From positions 48,805,762 through 48,869,761 of the forward strand of contig CM064505.1 of the NCBI GenBank assembly GCA_032716605.1: a DNA stretch of 64,000 nucleotides, written 5' to 3'. Origin of the DNA: Paralithodes platypus (Eukaryota > Arthropoda > Malacostraca > Decapoda > Lithodidae). Under the pieces are notes generated by a model that had not been told where the DNA came from, searched no databases, and saw nothing but the letters and a program-made list of their open reading frames with translations. Shown one piece after another: positions 31,234 to 41,520 of the stretch. Both the position numbers and the translations under genes were made by a program. Within the stretch, counting starts at the first letter, position 1; every line of letters begins with the position of its first letter.

Positions 31234-32041
31234 TATAGGTTTGAGCCCCGGAGGGAAGAAAGAAAACCTAATATTTAGTAGTGGCCCCGAAATCATTGAC
31301 GATATGCCTACTGTATTATATAATAGCTCCCTTTCTAACACCCGCGGTCAGCCTGTTTGAAACACCCGCCACAGGGGAAAGAGTGCCGGCATCATAAGTG
31401 CAACGCTCATTCTCTTATGGAATCGTCTTTATGATTGGGTACTCACTACGAAAAAACTTCGTAAAAAAATAAAAATTATATAATAACTTAAGAATTGTTA
31501 TAATAGAGCTTTCCAACTTCGTGGATGTCTTTCTGTGGATTCTATCAGAGACGCTGAACCTAGTAGCGCCATTCCGCAGGTGTGGCAGAGTGGTCTTGCC
31601 ACTGGACTGGTAATCCAATGGACCCGGGTTCGAATCCCAATATGTCAATGGGAAAATATTATTGGGATGGAATTCGTGCTGTACCTAGTATCAGTGCATC
31701 ACCACAGCACACCGAAATGCCCCCAAAAAATACCCTCATTGTTCCCTGATTAAATAGCATTGTATGAATATTCCCATATTCAAAAATATGTTACAGGGGG
31801 GCAATGCCTAGTGAGTTAATTGCTCAATAGGTGGCATTCTTAGAGTGAGGGTCCGAGTCTGTGGGAGTGAGACTGTGAAGCGCAGAGGCGAGGCGGCTTC
31901 AGAGATGAAATTGCTTCGAGCCGTGAAGCTTCGCATGTCTCACTCCCTAGACTGGAGCAAGACCTCACGGGCCTCACCGTGTTCAGCGGTTGAGTGTAAA
32001 GGCTATCAGCCTATGCCCGAGAGGGAGTAGTTGTAATATAG

Positions 32042-32088
<47 letters not shown>

Positions 32089-32222
32089 CCGGTATATCAA
32101 GATTAAATTTACGACATCAACGAATGGGAAGGGGATGGAAGGGAGGGTCTGCATCGTCAATGATTTCGGGGCCACTACTAAATATTAGGTTTTCCTTCTT
32201 CCCTCCGGGACTCAAACCTATA
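31234..32222. mobile_element. TIR DNA element, unclassified, TA edges, copy 1
   Basis: Inverted repeats of ~65 bp start TATAGGTTTGAG and contain the CCTAATATTTAGTAGTGGCCCC segment. The layout is like that of 7526-7954, so the two families are related. It carries a nested tRNA-type SINE at 31576-32072. The part 31290-31575 recurs inverted at 50945-51225. There is no transposase. Confidence 0.75.
31576..32072 (+). mobile_element. tRNA-derived SINE with poly(A) tail, copy 2
   Basis: The A-box TGGCAGAGTGG (31582-31592) and B-box GGTTCGAATCCC (31626-31637) are intact. The tRNA-like head is followed by the same body as 4412-4970 and a ~33-nt A run, then (AT)n. The host element copy at 50945-51225 lacks the SINE at the equivalent point, which confirms insertion after CCGC. 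Confidence 0.9.
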
Positions 32223-32482
32223 ATTTCCAAAACCTATCGTCCATCATTGACGATATGCCTGATATCTCAAGACTGGAGGGGGACATTCGTTACAATATCT
32301 AAACCACTAACAAATTACCATAGGTAGAGAAAAAGAACCTTTTAACAATCTTAAATTTATTGTGTACAAACAATATTTTTGGTAAAAAAAAAAAATAGAA
32401 AGAAAGCAGATTGCGTGCTTCGAAGAAGTCTGCTTATAAGGAACCTTGCAGGTACATCAGTAATTGAATATCACATTGAGAT
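32223..32482. other. Unassigned spacer
   Basis: AT-rich sequence with an A run at 32382. No gene or known repeat was recognised. Confidence 0.4.
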
Positions 32483-32980
32483 TTAACCCTCTCACCACGG
32501 AAGGGCTCTTGAATGCCCATAAAAAAGCATATAACAGCATATAACAGCTGCCCGGAAGGGCTCTTGAACGCCCAGTGGTTGAAAGCCTGTGAGCTTCGTG
32601 TGCGAGGCGTCGGTCCGACGCATGTAAACAACAGCCGGCTGGACCGACGCCCCGCATCTCCGGCCACAAGAAGGAGAGCGTCGCTTGTTCGTGTGTGCCT
32701 GTATGTTGTTGTTAAGTATCGAAAAGTAGTGTAAAGTGGCTGTTTTGGCCATAAAGTTATCTCCAATGAAATCATCATCACAACTCAACCAGTTGACTTA
32801 GAGAGCTCTACTTAATGCCATTCTACAGGTAAATAACACAGCTACGCTTGGGGATGCGCGGGAATGCGGGAAGCAGTCAGATTAACACATATACGGTAGC
32901 CTAGCCTAGACGTTTTTCGGCCAAAACACCCGGGTTTCGAGGAATATATATATAATACATAGCCGGGGCTGGAGGGTTAA
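32483..32980. mobile_element. ~500-bp TTAA element
   Basis: TTAA sits at both edges with tips CCCTC at the left and the inverse at the right. The GACGCATGTAAACA, TAGCCTAG and TTTTCGGCCAAAAC segments are shared, in opposite orientation, with 47963-48449, and partly with 53478-53955. A piggyBac-like MITE family is inferred. Confidence 0.65.
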
Positions 32981-33170
32981 TAAAAATATTTTTTCCAAGA
33001 ATGTTTCATTCTTGTCCAAAAACAAAAGAAGTCTTTGACCCTTCCTAGGCATCAAAGTTCTCTAGGAACAAACAAATCATATGATTATATATATTTGGTC
33101 CTTAAGCTTAATTTGTACATACCGTATATTTTGTACAACTTATTTTCCAAATGATGAAGTTGAAAATGTT

Positions 33171-34903
33171 GTTGTTGTTGTTCCCTAAGCTGCCTGGCCA
33201 AACAGCCCCGAGTCCCTGAGAAAGGCCATGGCCACGATCGGGCTTTCCCACAGAGCTCTCATTGAGTGTAGATTGTGTTGTTGGCGTAAGTGGTTGTGTG
33301 AAATGCAGTCTTCTATGATGTGTTTAATGGTATGGGGTGCTGTGTTACATCCCGGGCAGGCGTCGACAACGGAGTCATCCAGTCTCTTCTGATAGCTCAG
33401 GAGAGCTGGATGGTGTCCGCATCTCAGCCTGGCCAGGTGGACTCTGTCCTCGGGAGGAAGGGAGGATTCGGAAGGATGGATTTCAGGAGGTCGTGCATGC
33501 AGCTGCATGTTGTCTGTGAGTGAGTGGATGGATCGGTGAGAGATATGAGTATGGATGTGCTTCTGGAAGTTGGTTCGGGGTGGGCAGGGAGGGAGAGAGG
33601 ACAATAATTGTGTGTGATACCATGTGCTGGGTGTTGTTTTGATATTTCTTGGTGTCTGTGGGTGTGTTGCCATGTAGTTTAGTGGGTGGTCTTGGTTTGT
33701 GGAGGCTGCTGCCAGGAATTGAGTGCCTCTCATGTCCAGATGGTCTTTGACTTTGAGGATTTTGGTTTCTTGATGTAGGTGATCTGTGGGTGAAGTAGCT
33801 GTGCAGCCTGTAATGATCTTCAGGGCTTTGTTTTGAATAGTCTGTAAGGTCTTATGATGTGTTTCAGCTAGGTTAGAAGCCCAGGCTGGGCTTGCGTATT
33901 CCATCACTGATCTTATGTATTGTTTATATACTGTGGTGGTAGTTTCTTTGTTGTGTCCAAATTTTGTGTGAGCAAGTGACCTGAGGGCGTTAAATCTGGG
34001 TGTCAGTTTCTTTTTAATGTTTGTGGTGTGCTGTTTGAATGTCATATGAGTATCATATGTTACTCCTAGGATTTTGGGTGTGTGTGTATGTGTTAGGGGT
34101 GTGTTGTTTATGGTGAGTTGAGGGATGTATTCGTGTTCTCCTGTCCAACTTGTGAGCAGGGTTGCGGTGGATTTGGCTGGGGCTAGATTAAGTCTGTTTG
34201 TAGTGCACCAGCCATGTAGTGTGTTGAGATAGGGTTGAAGGAGATCTGTTGCTCTTTTTGGGTCATGGTGTGTGCATGTGAGTGTTATGTCATCTGCATA
34301 GGAGGCTAAGTTTATTTGGGGCGTATTGGGTGTAGTTATATCGTGCATGTACAGATTGAAGAGTGCGGGCGATAGGACGGATCCTTGTGGGACTCCGTTT
34401 GGAAAGTTTCTGATTTTAGATGACTGACCGGCAAAAGATACGTGTGCACATTTGCCTGCTAGGAAGTTGGCCAGCCACCTTTTTGTGTTGTTGTGCATGT
34501 TTGTGTTGTAGATTTTGTTTGTTAGGTTGTGGCGGGGGATGGCATCGAAGGCTTTACTAATGTCGAGTGTGGCTAATAGTGATCTGTGGTGGTCTAGCTG
34601 AGTTGATGCCGTCGAAAGCTCTTTGTGTAAGGTCTGTGAGAAGAGTGTTTGTGGAGTGCAGTGGCCTAAAGCCATGTTGTGTTGGAGCTAGGGGTAGGTC
34701 AGGTGTAATTAGTTGTAATACTAGGCGTTCCATGACTTTGGAGGGGGAGCAAAGGAGTGTGATGGGGCGGTGCGAGGAGGGTAGCGTGGGGTCTTTGTTG
34801 GGTTTGGGGAATGTGATGATGATACCATGCTTCCAAATGTCTGGTATTGTGTTGTGTGAATAGCTGTAGTTTGATATGTTAGTGAGTGCTTGTATGCCTT
34901 GTG
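33171..34903 (-). mobile_element. Jockey-like LINE with (AAC)n tail
   Basis: The 1733-bp insertion is flanked by an exact 12-bp duplication GTTGAAAATGTT (33159-33170 and 34904-34915). The tail on the element strand is (AAC)n, preceded by ~85 bp nearly identical to the 3' end of the AAC-tailed SINEs. It is 5'-truncated just before the RT domain. The tail sharing makes it the likely mobilising partner of the SINE. Confidence 0.95.
33185..34675 (-). pseudogene. Jockey-like LINE RT and C-terminal domain
   Basis: The 496-residue frame contains LDISKAFDAI (first catalytic Asp), GVPQGSVLSP, the catalytic SYADDITL, an MEYASPAW thumb segment and a C-terminal Cys/His motif (CPGC...HIIEDC). RLRCGHHPAL just before it is typical of Jockey-clade ORF2. 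The upstream part of RT (KPNKDPTLPS, then HGFRPLHSTNTLL) is in another frame at 34860-34620, so a frameshift lies near 34620. The last ~20 residues (VAMAFLRDSGLFGQAA) are the coding version of the tail shared with the SINE. Confidence 0.9.
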
Positions 34904-34915
34904 GTTGAAAATGTT

Positions 34916-35769
34916 CTTGATATAAATATACAGATTGTTAATGAACAGTGCACACTTAAATATACCACAAAGTTGACAATTTTAATTTTAACGTAATAAA
35001 CTTCCTTTCCCTAATAGTAATATCGATAGTAAAATAACTTATAATTGTTTTTATTCCCAGCTAATAAGATTTTGTAAAATTTGTACCAGAGTAGAAGACT
35101 TTTGGGATAGAGCTAGGTTACTATACAGACTTTTAGTAGACAGAGGTTTTGTTGCAAGTAAATTGTTGCATAAATTTAATCTTTTTAAGGTCAATTATTG
35201 TGACTGTATTTTACAATTTGATAACAATAATTTTAATCAAGCATTATTAACTTGAAGTTTCTATGATTACCTCTGCTTACTTCTTGTTTGTATGTATTAA
35301 TATTTTTATTCTATTGTTATTATTATTATTTTTTATAATTAATTGTTCTTGTTTAAAGAGTACTCTTTTGTTTAAATCTATTGTGCATTCTTCATATTTT
35401 CAAATATTTGTATTTATTATACTGTATCTATTCAATGTCGATAGTATCAATTGCTTGCTTTTGCGATTTCCTTAGTTTATTAGTACAATAATTGTAGGTT
35501 ATTAGTAGGGTAGTAATTGTTAGGGGTCACTTGAAGCATGCTATGCTTACAGGTACCTACCCGATAGCACTATCGTTAGTGAGTGATGTATGTTTTTTGT
35601 ACTTCTGTTGATAACTTGTCAAATTGCAAATTTAGCTTAATATATAATTTGATATAAATTGTAGTTTCTTTATTCATACAGAATTTAGTAAAATTTACCA
35701 GAACGTCCCGGACTTCCCAAATTGACTAATTCCTTGAACATGACGAGGTGCATTGTTATATGTGCGATC
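34916..35769. other. AT-rich region without recognised genes
   Basis: Many ATT/TAT runs. The weak text CTATTCAATGTCGATAGTATC and TTACAGGTACCTACCC could belong to an old LINE, but no convincing frame exists. Confidence 0.4.
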
Positions 35770-35958
35770 AGTTTACGTGGGAAACAAATTGACTTGCTCA
35801 TGTAGTTATGTACACCCTATGTGGTGGATTGTGTTCTTTTATTTCAAAATTTTATTTTATTAAGCGTTGTTTCCACATAGCGATTTTGATTAGTTCTTTT
35901 GCATTTATCGTATATAGTCCCAGTTTTAGTTTGTTTATTTTGCAAGCTTTACATTATA
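35770..35958 (+). repeat. ~190-bp dispersed repeat, second copy
   Basis: Inverse counterpart of 1778-1975, with the CTTGCTCATGTAGTTATGTACACCC and GTTGTTTCCACATAGCGATTTTG segments. It lies next to the target site of the following LINE. Confidence 0.65.
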
Positions 35959-35967
35959 ATATCTCAT

Positions 35968-37858
35968 CTATCTATCTATCTATCTATCTATATGCTCAGG
36001 CCCAATCCCCATTTTGGGGGTAGCCGACTCAAGACAGAGCAAGAACAGGGAAAACACAAAAACAACATAAAACAACGAATAAACACAGATAAAAAGCACA
36101 AACTCACACACATCCAGGTCACCCAGGAGAAGACCCAGAGACCAGGGTCACCAAGGTCGCTCCAGCACTCCCCCTGGCCCACGACCACCCGGAGAGGTTC
36201 CGATCTCGGCAGGCAGACATGCAGCAGAGCCAAAGCCACAAGCCCTCCCACCACACTTCCAGGCGCACCCTTCATATTAATCGTCTCCCCGGGCCAGGCG
36301 CCTGATGGACTATTATCTAGTCCAACTTGCGCCCGACCCCTTACTCCAAATGACCACATGTTCACTCAACTATTCACAAGCATTCTCCATTCACTCCTGT
36401 CCACCACCACTTCCCCTGCCTGATCTATAGTCATTCCTCTATCATCCAAAGCTTTTCTTACACAGTCTCTCCATCTCAATGGGGGTCTTCCTGCCCTTCT
36501 ATCTCCCCTTGTACCTGACTCACATATTCTCTTTGTAAGCCTTTCATCTCCCATTCGTTCAACATGACCATACCAGCTCAGCACCCTTCTGTCCACTCTG
36601 GCTGACAAATGTTCCTGCTGCCCCACTCTCCTACGTATCTCTTCATTCCTCAATCTGTCTCTACGAGTAACTCCACACATACTCCTCAAGCAGCTCATCT
36701 CCATCACATCCAGCCCTCTTTTCTCCTTTTTCTTCAGAGCCCATGTCTCAGCCCCATACATCACTGTTGGCACAACAATTCCTTGATACAGTGCACTTTT
36801 TACTTTCACTCCGAGATTTCTCGTCTTCCACATACTTCCCATTGCTCCGAAAACCTTCCTTCCTTCACACACTCTCCGTTTTACCTCCATTTCCATACTT
36901 CCACTCCTGCTTATCGTTCCTCCTAGATATTTAAAACACTCTACTTGTTCCAATATTTCCCCATCCAGCCTCACATCTAGATTCACCCTATGCTCTCCCC
37001 TATTACATACCATTACTTTACTTTTATTGACATTCACCTTCAGTTTCCTCCTTCCACAAACCACACCAAACTCTTTGACTACCCGCTGCAGTTTCTCATC
37101 AGAATCCGCCACCAATGCTGTGTCATCAGCGAACAGCAACTGATTCAACTCCCAATCTCTACCATTCTTTCCTACTAAACCCAATCCTCTTCTCATAGTT
37201 CTCCTTTTCACCTCCCTCACCACACCATCCATAAACATATTAAACAGCCATGGTGACATTACACAATCCTGTCGCAAACCTACCTTTACCTCAAACCATT
37301 CACTCAACTCACCATTTCCTACTCTCACACATGCTCTGCTCCCTTCATAAAAACTCTTAACTGCTTCTAACAAATTTCCTCCTATTTCATAAATCCTTAA
37401 CACCTTCCACATTGCTTCACGGTCCACATGATCATACGCTTTTTCCAAGTCCATAAAAGCCCAAAATATCTCCTTATGCTTCTCTAAATACTTCTCGCAT
37501 AACTGTCTTACTGCAAACATCTGATCCACGCACCCTCTTCCCCTCCTAAAACCGCACTGTTCTTCTCCTATTGCAACTTCTGTACACTTTATTATCCTCT
37601 CTATCAACACCCTGCCATACAGCTTTCCAACCACTGACAATAAACTAATACCTCTATAACTTGAACACTCCTGCCGATCCCCCTTCCCCTTGTACAACGG
37701 CACAATACATGCACTCTTCCAGTCTATTGGTACCATTGACACAGCAAAGCACACATTGAAAAGTCTCACCAACCTATCTATTATCACATCTCCACCCTTC
37801 TTTATACACTCCACAGCAATACCATCCAAACCTTCTGCTTTTCCCGCTCTCATTTTTC
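35968..37858 (-). mobile_element. GATA-tailed LINE 2, 5'-truncated
   Basis: It is flanked by an exact 9-bp duplication ATATCTCAT (35959-35967 and 37859-37867). The 3' UTR (35990-36365) has the GCCGACTCAAGACAGAGC segment also at 30130, and ends in (GATA)n. The coding part covers the RT domain to the C-terminus. Confidence 0.95.
36366..37853 (-). pseudogene. LINE 2 reverse transcriptase and C-terminal domain
   Basis: The 495-residue uninterrupted frame holds AEGLDGIAVECIK, WKSACIVPLYKGKGD, GFRRGRGCVDQ, FMDLEKAYDHV, then GLRQDCVMSPWLF and LLFADDTALV. Most related RTs have Gly where this has Asp in LRQDCVMSP, a probably damaging change in the catalytic B block. The C-terminus has LSWYGHVERMGDERL and GRPPLRW segments, homologous to the LINE at 18474. 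The endonuclease is absent because of 5' truncation. The frame is otherwise intact, so this copy is fairly young. Confidence 0.85.
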
Positions 37859-37867
37859 ATATCTCAT

Positions 37868-38045
37868 AGTGTAACTATTAATGATATATTCAAAAACATA
37901 ATTTTTGAACTGTATAACCAGTTCGGCTTATCGAGTATCACAGCTCGTATACTTATCACATTATTCGGCGGAGGGTCTGAGGGTCTTGGCTCTCCATTCC
38001 CCCCCCCCCCCCCCCTCCTTTTCACTCATAAGATTATTCCTAAAT
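37868..38045. other. Spacer with poly-C tract
   Basis: AT-rich text, then ~20 C at 38001-38018. The left end of DIRS-like element 4 is probably here, but no inverted terminal repeat could be assigned. Confidence 0.4.
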
Positions 38046-38360
38046 CTAGTAGCACACAAGACCAATTAGACCCGCTGGTGTAATGCCACACAGGTAAGTT
38101 TTGGTTTATCTAAGGCCACAGATAGGTGGCGCATCAGGAAAGTGTGATTGGATGACCACAATTGTGTATTAGCTATATCATCTATGGAATAATTATCTAA
38201 GTATCTTAAAGAAACTGCCTACTTCCTGATGTCGTGGGCCTTTCTCACTACTCCGGGATTACTTTCTCGGATTACATCTACAAGCAATGATGCTAATTTT
38301 CTTCTTGTGACGCACTTACCTGCACTATTAACCCATAAAGCTCCCTGCAGTTGAGGTTGT

Positions 38361-38740
38361 CTATCTATCTATCTATCTATTGCCGGACACCTTACTCCCC
38401 TTAATGAGGGTGGCCATACACAGAATGCCCCCAAGCAGACCTATTCCCTGCAAGAGGGACAACCTGAGCCAGTTTACTGAAGGACTTACAGGATTGACCA
38501 CTCAATCTAGGATCCGTCCAACTCCGAGGCCCTCTGTGTACATTATTTGCACTATTTTTCTACAGTGGTGCTCGGCTAGTCCATCCACTAACCTGCCTTA
38601 CCATTAGGTAAGCAGTATGAATTTGTATCAGGTTCACTCCCTTAAACAGGTTGCCGACCAAGGCTGACGAGTCCCATCCACCCGGATTTTTATAAGGTTG
38701 TCTCCCCTAGATAGGTTGCCGACCAAGACTAATGAGTTGT
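38361..38740 (-). mobile_element. GATA-tailed short element in recombinase gene
   Basis: A TCTA run at the left is followed by ~330 bp including TTGCCGGACACC, GAGGGTGGCCATACAC and two partial copies of AGGTTGCCGACCAAG (38648 and 38715). It is unrelated in body to the three LINE types but has the same tail type. It may be a SINE or LINE 3' end. The right junction is uncertain because of the internal duplication. Confidence 0.6.
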
Positions 38741-39249
38741 GACACTCTCAAAAACTTTATCAGAGATTGTACTGGGCATAAAATATGGTGTGTGTCTCCG
38801 CATTTGAGCGCCGGGACAGCAAACTCGGCGAAAACATGATCGCTATGTTCATTTATCGCGACAAAGGTGGGGATGGAGCAATTTTTACATTTATATTGCG
38901 TCTCCCAAACCTGAGGCAATTCGGTTCGTTGCTCATCGCCGCCAGCTCAGACACCCTGTTACCTGTTGCCAAAACCATAAGGAACACAGCCTTCTTTAAC
39001 AGTAAGTTGAAATCCGGCTCATGATTATACTTGCGCGAATGAAGCAAAGACAATGCTTTGTCAAGTGACCAGGTAGGCATGAGCTGACAGGGTGGTGGGC
39101 GAAGCTTGAAACATGCCCTCATGAACCTTTTCTCCTCTGGCTGCGGTATAGATAGCCCTGTTAAGTCATAAAAGGGAGTTCTGATAGCTGACAAATGATT
39201 TTTCAGTGTAATTACAGAAAGGTGTTTCTGTTCAAATAAGTAGTCCAAA

Positions 39250-39691
39250 TACAGCTGGGTCCCCAACTGTTCTAGAATTTGGTGGATGAACGAGGTTGCA
39301 CAGATCGAAATCGTACAAATCGAAACATCTTATGGGAAATAATTAATTTGGTGGATGGACAGTCCCGAGTTTAGGGGTTCAACTTCATATTTCCTATCAT
39401 GAACAACACTAACTGACACATTCATAACAATACATAATGAATAAATAAAAGTAAGCCATAATTAAACAATAATAAGTAATTGTTTACTCACATTAAGTTA
39501 GGGGGCTCCGAGAAAAAAAAACACGGCAGTGCGAGTGCAGCTATGCTACCCCGGCCCCAGCCCAAGCCCCGTCTTTTATCTATAGCGGATGAACCTTTAT
39601 TACCTTTATTTCGGCGCTCGCACACTTTTGGTAGCTCGTACAGATCGCGAAACGCACAAATCGAACACGCACAGATGGGGACCCTACTGTA
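39250..39691. mobile_element. 442-bp TA MITE in DIRS recombinase
   Basis: Ends TACAG(C/T)(T/A)GGGTCCCCA are inverted and lie at a TA duplicated from one tyrosine codon of the recombinase. Subterminal CACAGATCGAAATCGTACAAATCGAA is repeated inverted near the right end. It belongs to the pogo-like group. Removing it with one TA would join the host frame exactly. Confidence 0.9.
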
Positions 39692-39739
39692 CTTGAAGAC
39701 CAAAGCTACTGATGCATCAGGTTGCGCCATTTCTACTAT

Positions 39740-41009
39740 TCAGGTCGTGAAAGACTTCCAATGCGATTGATATTGACGCCTGGTAGAAAGAGTATACTGA
39801 TTGAGCAATTTATTAGTGACGCTCTCCCCATACGGGGTTAACCATTTGGCATTCTGAATGTCCAAAAGGCAAAAGTCAGCGAGGTCTCTAGGTTGCCAAT
39901 TGTCTCCCAAGTGGAAGTACGAGATCGGGAGTGACACCGGGGTCTCCCACCACATTTTCAACTGGTGATACCACACCTGAGCCGGCCATAGAGGCGCGAT
40001 CATCGAGACTAAGCCCCGGTAACCTCGTAGTTTGTGTACTACCTGACACATGAGTGATGCGTCTGGAGGCGGAAACAGATAGATGGAATTCCACCTGTTC
40101 CAGTCCTCCATCAATGTGTCTGGACCCCCCGCCGCAAATACTTCCCGGCGGGTTAGGTAGAAAGGAAGTTTGTGGTTTTCCTTGGACGCGAATAAATCCA
40201 CTTGTGGACGGTATGGCTCTGCAATCATCTGGTTGAAGATGTTTTGCTTGATCGCCCATTCTACTTTGGTGCTCTGTCTTCTTGACAGGGCGTCTGCCCA
40301 GACGTTCGCTACGCCAGGGAGGTATGATGTATGGAGATGAATGTTCAGCTCTTCCGCCAGAACAAAAATCTCCTCTGACAACTCTAGCAACTTCCGAGAC
40401 CTCGTTGACCCTTGCTTTTGAATGCAGGCTACCGCATTCAAATTGTACATTAGAAAAGCTACTGATTTCCCCCGCAAGGTGGAGCCGTGAGCTTGAAGGA
40501 AAAATAAAGGGACTAATAGTTCTTTCGGATTGATATGAAAACTCTCGGATTGGGACCAAAGACCTTGACCCTGATGGCCTAGGTTCGACTGATAACCCCA
40601 GCCTAGTGTCCCTGAAGCATCTGTGTCTATCCATACCGTAGGTGGGGGAGATGTCCACGTCATTATTGAGTGCAATGTTTCTCTCCTCGCCCAGACTGAT
40701 AGTAAGTTGTGAATCAATTTTGGAATTCGCCATAACTTTCCCGCCGGCAACAGCGGGAAATGCTTGTTTCCTTCCAATATCAATTTTTACTTTCAACCGG
40801 CCCAACTTTACAGTTAATTGAATCCAGTTGAGAGAGCCAACCAGGGATTCCCATGTCCTCGTGGTAGTCAGACTGTGGAGAAATAAAAACAATTTCTTTC
40901 GAAATCTGTTGCGATTGTCCACACTCTGACTGAGAGTAAGATATCCTGTGTCCCAGACCAGCCCTATCCACTGAATTACCCGTTTGGGAACAAGGTTCGA
41001 CTTTGCCAA
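39740..41009 (-). pseudogene. DIRS RNase H and downstream domain
   Basis: The frame 40783-39740 (347 residues) reads VWIDTDASGTLGWGYQS (catalytic Asp of RNase H), HINPKELLVPLFFL (Glu), VANVWADALSR (Asp), then PQVDLFASKENHKLPFY and GPDTLMEDWNRW, all typical of DIRS-type pol. A frameshift near 40780 separates it from the RT connection frame (41009 downward), which holds TRTWESLVGSLNWIQ. Confidence 0.85.
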
Positions 41010-41520
41010 GTTGACCTAGGACCCTAGGGATTGAACATGGTTTATAATTTGAGTGACATGAATTTTGCATTGACTCTCTGATTCCGCCACCGCTAGCCAG
41101 TCATCTAAGTACCACAACACCTTGATTCAATATTGGCATGACGGCTTGCCGGACTAATTTTGTGAATATTCTCGGTGCAAGGATCAACCCGAATGGCATT
41201 CTCTGAAAGACATAAGCCTGATGCTCTATCCTCAAAGCGATGAATTTTTGGAACCTTTTGTTTACCGGGACGTGCCAATAGGCTTCTGTCAGGTCTAACG
41301 AGCACATCCAACCTTGCGGCGGAAGTTTTAGCCTAATGTGATTCACAGTGAGCATCCTGAACGATGTGTTGTGAATGTGTCGATTCAAACAAGATAGGAC
41401 TACGACTGGTCCCATTTAAATACTGTCCTTCTTCGGTACGAGAACAAATCTGGACGTGTAAACTGGGCAAGTTGGATTGACCGGGACAATGATATGCTTG
41501 GTGATCATTTCCTGGACTAG
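41000..41520 (-). pseudogene. DIRS reverse transcriptase
   Basis: Blocks in order: TSRFVLVPKKD (~41450), FRMLTVNHIRLKL, MCSLDLTEAYWHVPV (first catalytic Asp), MPFGLILAPRIFTKL and WYLDDWLA near 41095-41116 (catalytic YLDD). One stop lies at ~41416 and a frameshift separates the MPFGL block from YLDD. AYWH and YLDDW are diagnostic for DIRS/Ngaro-type RTs. Confidence 0.85.

Larger units (their letters stand above)
38046..39780 (-). pseudogene. DIRS tyrosine recombinase, broken
   Basis: It starts after the RNase H frame with a QYQSHWKSF-type segment, continues to VALVFKY, is split by a TA MITE at that codon, resumes LDYLFEQKHLSVITLKNHLSAI, FKLRPPPCQLMPTWSLDKAL and VLATGNRVSELAAM (first catalytic Arg block), then LCPVQSLIKFL. 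After the GATA-tailed insertion it resumes at 38360 with VTRRKLASLLVDVI and AHDIRK, the His-x-x-Arg block (38222-38239). The expected nucleophile Tyr near the end reads His (codon at 38126-38128). It would integrate circular element DNA; this copy cannot. Confidence 0.8.

Noticed and set aside
38363..38694. Exact 9-bp duplication AGGTTGTCT (38354 and 38695) as target site of the GATA-tailed piece
   Set aside because: The element text AGGTTGCCGACCAAG continues to the right of the second copy, so the true right junction is nearer 38740 and the 9-bp match is probably chance.
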